From positions 1-64,000 of the forward strand of contig MFXP01000004.1 in NCBI GenBank assembly GCA_001787535.1: a stretch of 64,000 nt of DNA. Reading direction: 5' to 3'. Within the stretch, counting starts at the first letter, position 1; each line of letters starts with the position of its first letter. The position numbers were made by a program, and so were the translations under genes. Source of the DNA: Candidatus Peribacteria bacterium RIFCSPHIGHO2_01_FULL_51_35. GTDB taxonomy: Bacteria; Patescibacteriota; Gracilibacteria; Peribacterales; Peribacteraceae. Shown piece by piece: positions 63,651-64,000 of the stretch. The notes beneath the pieces were generated by a model. It was not told the DNA's origin. It ran no database searches and was given only the letters and a program-made list of their open reading frames with translations.

Positions 63651-64000
63651 CTACGGAAGATTGTGCGCGATTAGCCAAGCCTTGAATTCGCGTGCAATAA
63701 TGTCATGGCCTTCCTGGCTCAGGTGACCGTCTCCCTCCAGGTACGGTTTTTTGCCATCTAGAAGAGCTTGGCGGAGAACCGGCGTTGCATTAAAGACAAG
63801 GATACCATGCTGCTCTGCGAGTTCTGCGATTCTCTTCTGGGAAAAATCCAGATCGATCTTCTTTCCTTGGAGGACAGGATATTTTTCGATAAGTTCCGGC
63901 GTCGTGCGGAGATCCATTTCTAGTAGAGAAGGGATGATGCCGAGGACAAGCATACCTTTGTCCACCTCTTTCTTCATTGCGACGAGCAATTTTTCATTCA
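63651..64000 (-). CDS. SGNH/GDSL-type hydrolase, C-terminal part (5' end likely beyond the window)
   Basis: ELAEQHGILVFNATPVLRQALLDGKKPYLEGDGHLSQEGHDIIAREFKAWLI has a D-x-x-H-like SGNH C-terminal block. Confidence 0.65.
   Translation of the reverse strand, partial: NEKLLVAMKKEVDKGMLVLGIIPSLLEMDLRTTPELIEKYPVLQGKKIDLDFSQKRIAELAEQHGILVFNATPVLRQALLDGKKPYLEGDGHLSQEGHDIIAREFKAWLIAHNLP

Overview
The window looks like a CPR-type (Peregrinibacteria/Peribacteria-like) chromosome; this taxonomy is inferred from gene content and 16S form only. The left edge holds the 5' part of a 16S rRNA gene on the minus strand, with a long palindromic insertion in the helix-10 region. A diverged second copy of that insertion lies in the 16S leader. 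From about 1.3 to 33 kb there are mostly housekeeping genes: rpsF, rpsR, yebC, a PBP1A-like protein, ftsX, recO, vanW-like, RNase H, ctpA, ndk, an M16 peptidase, rpmH, a cobalamin adenosyltransferase, pheT, rpmB, an M50 protease, sufU and sufS, plus tRNA-Ser(GGA) and tRNA-Thr(GGT). From about 33 to 64 kb there is a large surface-polysaccharide/glycosylation locus: many GT4, GT2 and membrane glycosyltransferases, rmlA/rmlB, GtrA, FkbM, TylF, NodU/CmcH-like and DegT genes. The strongest unusual signals are: (1) the duplicated 16S IVS-like element; (2) many loci carrying degenerate short tandem arrays with period 7 or 9, each with its own consensus, often paired as inverted arrays and sometimes inside genes; (3) dispersed palindromes whose stems co-vary between copies and which often abut or supply stop codons; (4) an aminoglycoside-phosphotransferase-like domain fused to a GGQ release-factor domain; (5) a DUF1858-like plus HesB/IscA-like fusion with a Cys-rich tail. 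All calls come from reading the sequence and the supplied ORF translations; no database search was run.
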